Origin: Methylophilaceae bacterium UBA5127
GTDB taxonomy: Bacteria > Pseudomonadota > Gammaproteobacteria > Burkholderiales > Methylophilaceae
NCBI GenBank assembly: GCA_002414145.1
Contig: DHYP01000049.1
Location: 11,069 to 18,441 of the forward strand
DNA: 7,373 nucleotides
Direction: 5' to 3'
Shown: in pieces, positions 6,767-7,373 of the stretch
Layout of the letters: each line of letters starts with the position of its first letter
How positions within the stretch are numbered: the stretch's first letter is position 1
Translations under genes and position numbers: made by a program
The notes under the pieces: model-generated
Told to the model about the DNA's origin: nothing
Seen by the model: the letters and a program-made list of their open reading frames with translations, nothing else
Databases searched by the model: none

Positions 6767-6818
6767 TCAATGAGTAAACCTTCAACAGGTTAACTAACCC
6801 AGATTTTACCCGCAAAAA

Positions 6819-6868
6819 ATGGTTTATTACAACCACCATTTACAACCAAATATGGTTTATTACAACCA
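6819..6868. repeat. Paired 17-bp dyads (candidate enhancer/operator sites) upstream of the receptor
   Basis: The 17-mer ATGGTTTATTACAACCA occurs identically at 6819-6835 and 6852-6868, 33 bp apart, about three helical turns. Each copy is itself a dyad, TGGTT and AACCA arms with six bases between; the second copy extends to 6-bp arms at 6852-6869. A third partial copy, TTACAACCA, sits between them at 6840-6848. Centres lie about 115 and 150 bp before the predicted sigma-54 start point, a usual place for activator-binding sites. On the minus strand the copy at 6819-6835 is followed by six T's, so it might also act as a weak terminator for tilS. Confidence 0.6.
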
Positions 6869-6891
6869 TTTTAGCGATTAATGTACCGTGA

Positions 6892-7373
6892 TCAGTTTTG
6901 TGTGTTTACAGTTTCTGGGGATTGATAATGCCACGCAATGACCAAACCGATTTCGTCTGGGGCAGCTAGTAAATCGGCATCCACCCCTAAATTGGGAATA
7001 GAGGCCAAAATCTCTTCCATAAAGATGAGAGGAATATGCTCACGCTGCCACGGTGGAATAGTATGCGTTTGCATCATGCGCTTGATTGTGCGACTTGGTC
7101 GGCCTTGCTCTGGTCTGAATCGTTCACCGCCTTCCCGATTTTTAATTCTCAGCTTGGCATGCTCTAAATGTCTCAATGCAATACCTTGACCCAGCCTTTT
7201 CTCAAAAACCAGCTGTGAATAGGGTGAAAGCCAAACTTCTGATTCCCCTTGCCATAACAAATTATATGACCCTAACACGGCATGCTCCGAAACCACATAA
7301 GCCAGTTGCAAATGACGACTGATTGATAGCCCTTGCCCCACTTTAAGCTTTATATTCGCACTGGGTTTTGCCA
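6892..7373 (-). CDS. tilS: tRNA(Ile)-lysidine synthetase (TilS), C-terminal 159 residues, cut by window edge
   Basis: TilS converts cytidine 34 of the tRNA(Ile) CAU anticodon to lysidine so that it reads AUA; it is cytoplasmic and normally essential. Only the C-terminal part is here. The frame is open to the window edge, so the GTG at 7341 is internal and not a start. Recognition rests on the TilS C-terminal domain: GGERFRPEQGRPSRTIKRMM, then THTIPPWQREHIPLIF, EEILASIPNLGVD and GLVIAWHY. These match the usual GGER-R-x-L-K-x-PPW-R-x-P-L pattern. The PP-loop ATP-binding domain (SGGxDS) would be outside the window, so catalytic integrity cannot be judged. It ends with TGA at 6892-6894, 212 bp before the receptor start, on the same strand. 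Some read-through into the receptor operon is possible because no strong terminator lies between them. Confidence 0.9.
   Translation of the reverse strand, partial: AKPSANIKLKVGQGLSISRHLQLAYVVSEHAVLGSYNLLWQGESEVWLSPYSQLVFEKRLGQGIALRHLEHAKLRIKNREGGERFRPEQGRPSRTIKRMMQTHTIPPWQREHIPLIFMEEILASIPNLGVDADLLAAPDEIGLVIAWHYQSPETVNTQN

Noticed and set aside
6819..6868. CRISPR-like repeats
   Set aside because: Only two full copies and one partial copy of 17 bp with a 16-bp gap; far too short and few, and no cas genes.
6680..6891. Cobalamin or other riboswitch leader for the TonB receptor
   Set aside because: The leader before the receptor is short and AT-rich and lacks the conserved GC-rich core elements of the B12 riboswitch.

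Overview
The window looks like a chromosomal stretch of a Gram-negative proteobacterium. The supporting evidence is a TonB-dependent outer-membrane receptor, a sigma-54-type response regulator, PurT and TilS, and two secreted proteins with PEP-CTERM sorting tails. PEP-CTERM tails occur in bacteria that carry an exosortase. The moderate-to-low G+C (about 40-45% by eye) together with the tail forms (VPEPETFAL and VPEADTYAM) suggests a betaproteobacterium, possibly of the Methylophilaceae (Methylotenera/Methylophilus type). That placement is an inference from style, not a search result.

Layout, left to right. (1) Positions 1-808, minus strand: the first 269 residues of purT, cut by the window edge. 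(2) 809-1111: a 303-bp divergent intergenic region with several small dyads and no gene. (3) 1112-2810, plus strand: a two-gene PEP-CTERM operon. The first gene is a lamin-tail-like protein that is broken. Its start codon appears to be ATT instead of ATG, and an 8-bp tandem duplication puts it out of frame in the middle. The second gene, 17 bp downstream, is an intact SdiA-regulated-like beta-propeller protein. (4) 2811-2915: a strong bidirectional hairpin terminator separating convergent genes, flanked by two imperfect 16-bp tandem duplications. (5) 2916-6679, minus strand: a TonB-dependent receptor followed after 5 bp by a sigma-54 activator of the response-regulator class. (6) 6680-6891: the receptor's upstream region, with a candidate -24/-12 (sigma-54) element and, about 120-150 bp before the predicted start of transcription, two copies of a 17-bp dyad spaced 33 bp apart. 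(7) 6892-7373, minus strand: the C-terminal 159 residues of TilS.

The most interesting reading is that the receptor and the regulator form a self-contained circuit. The regulator, encoded as the last gene, may bind the two upstream dyads and drive the sigma-54-like promoter of its own operon in response to something linked to receptor function. No sensor kinase lies in the window. The regulator's sigma-54 contact loop is also unusual (GAYTNA rather than GAFTGA), which weakens or complicates this model. The second point of interest is the doubly damaged lamin-tail PEP-CTERM gene, whose frameshift is exactly explained by an 8-bp duplication and would be undone by its loss.
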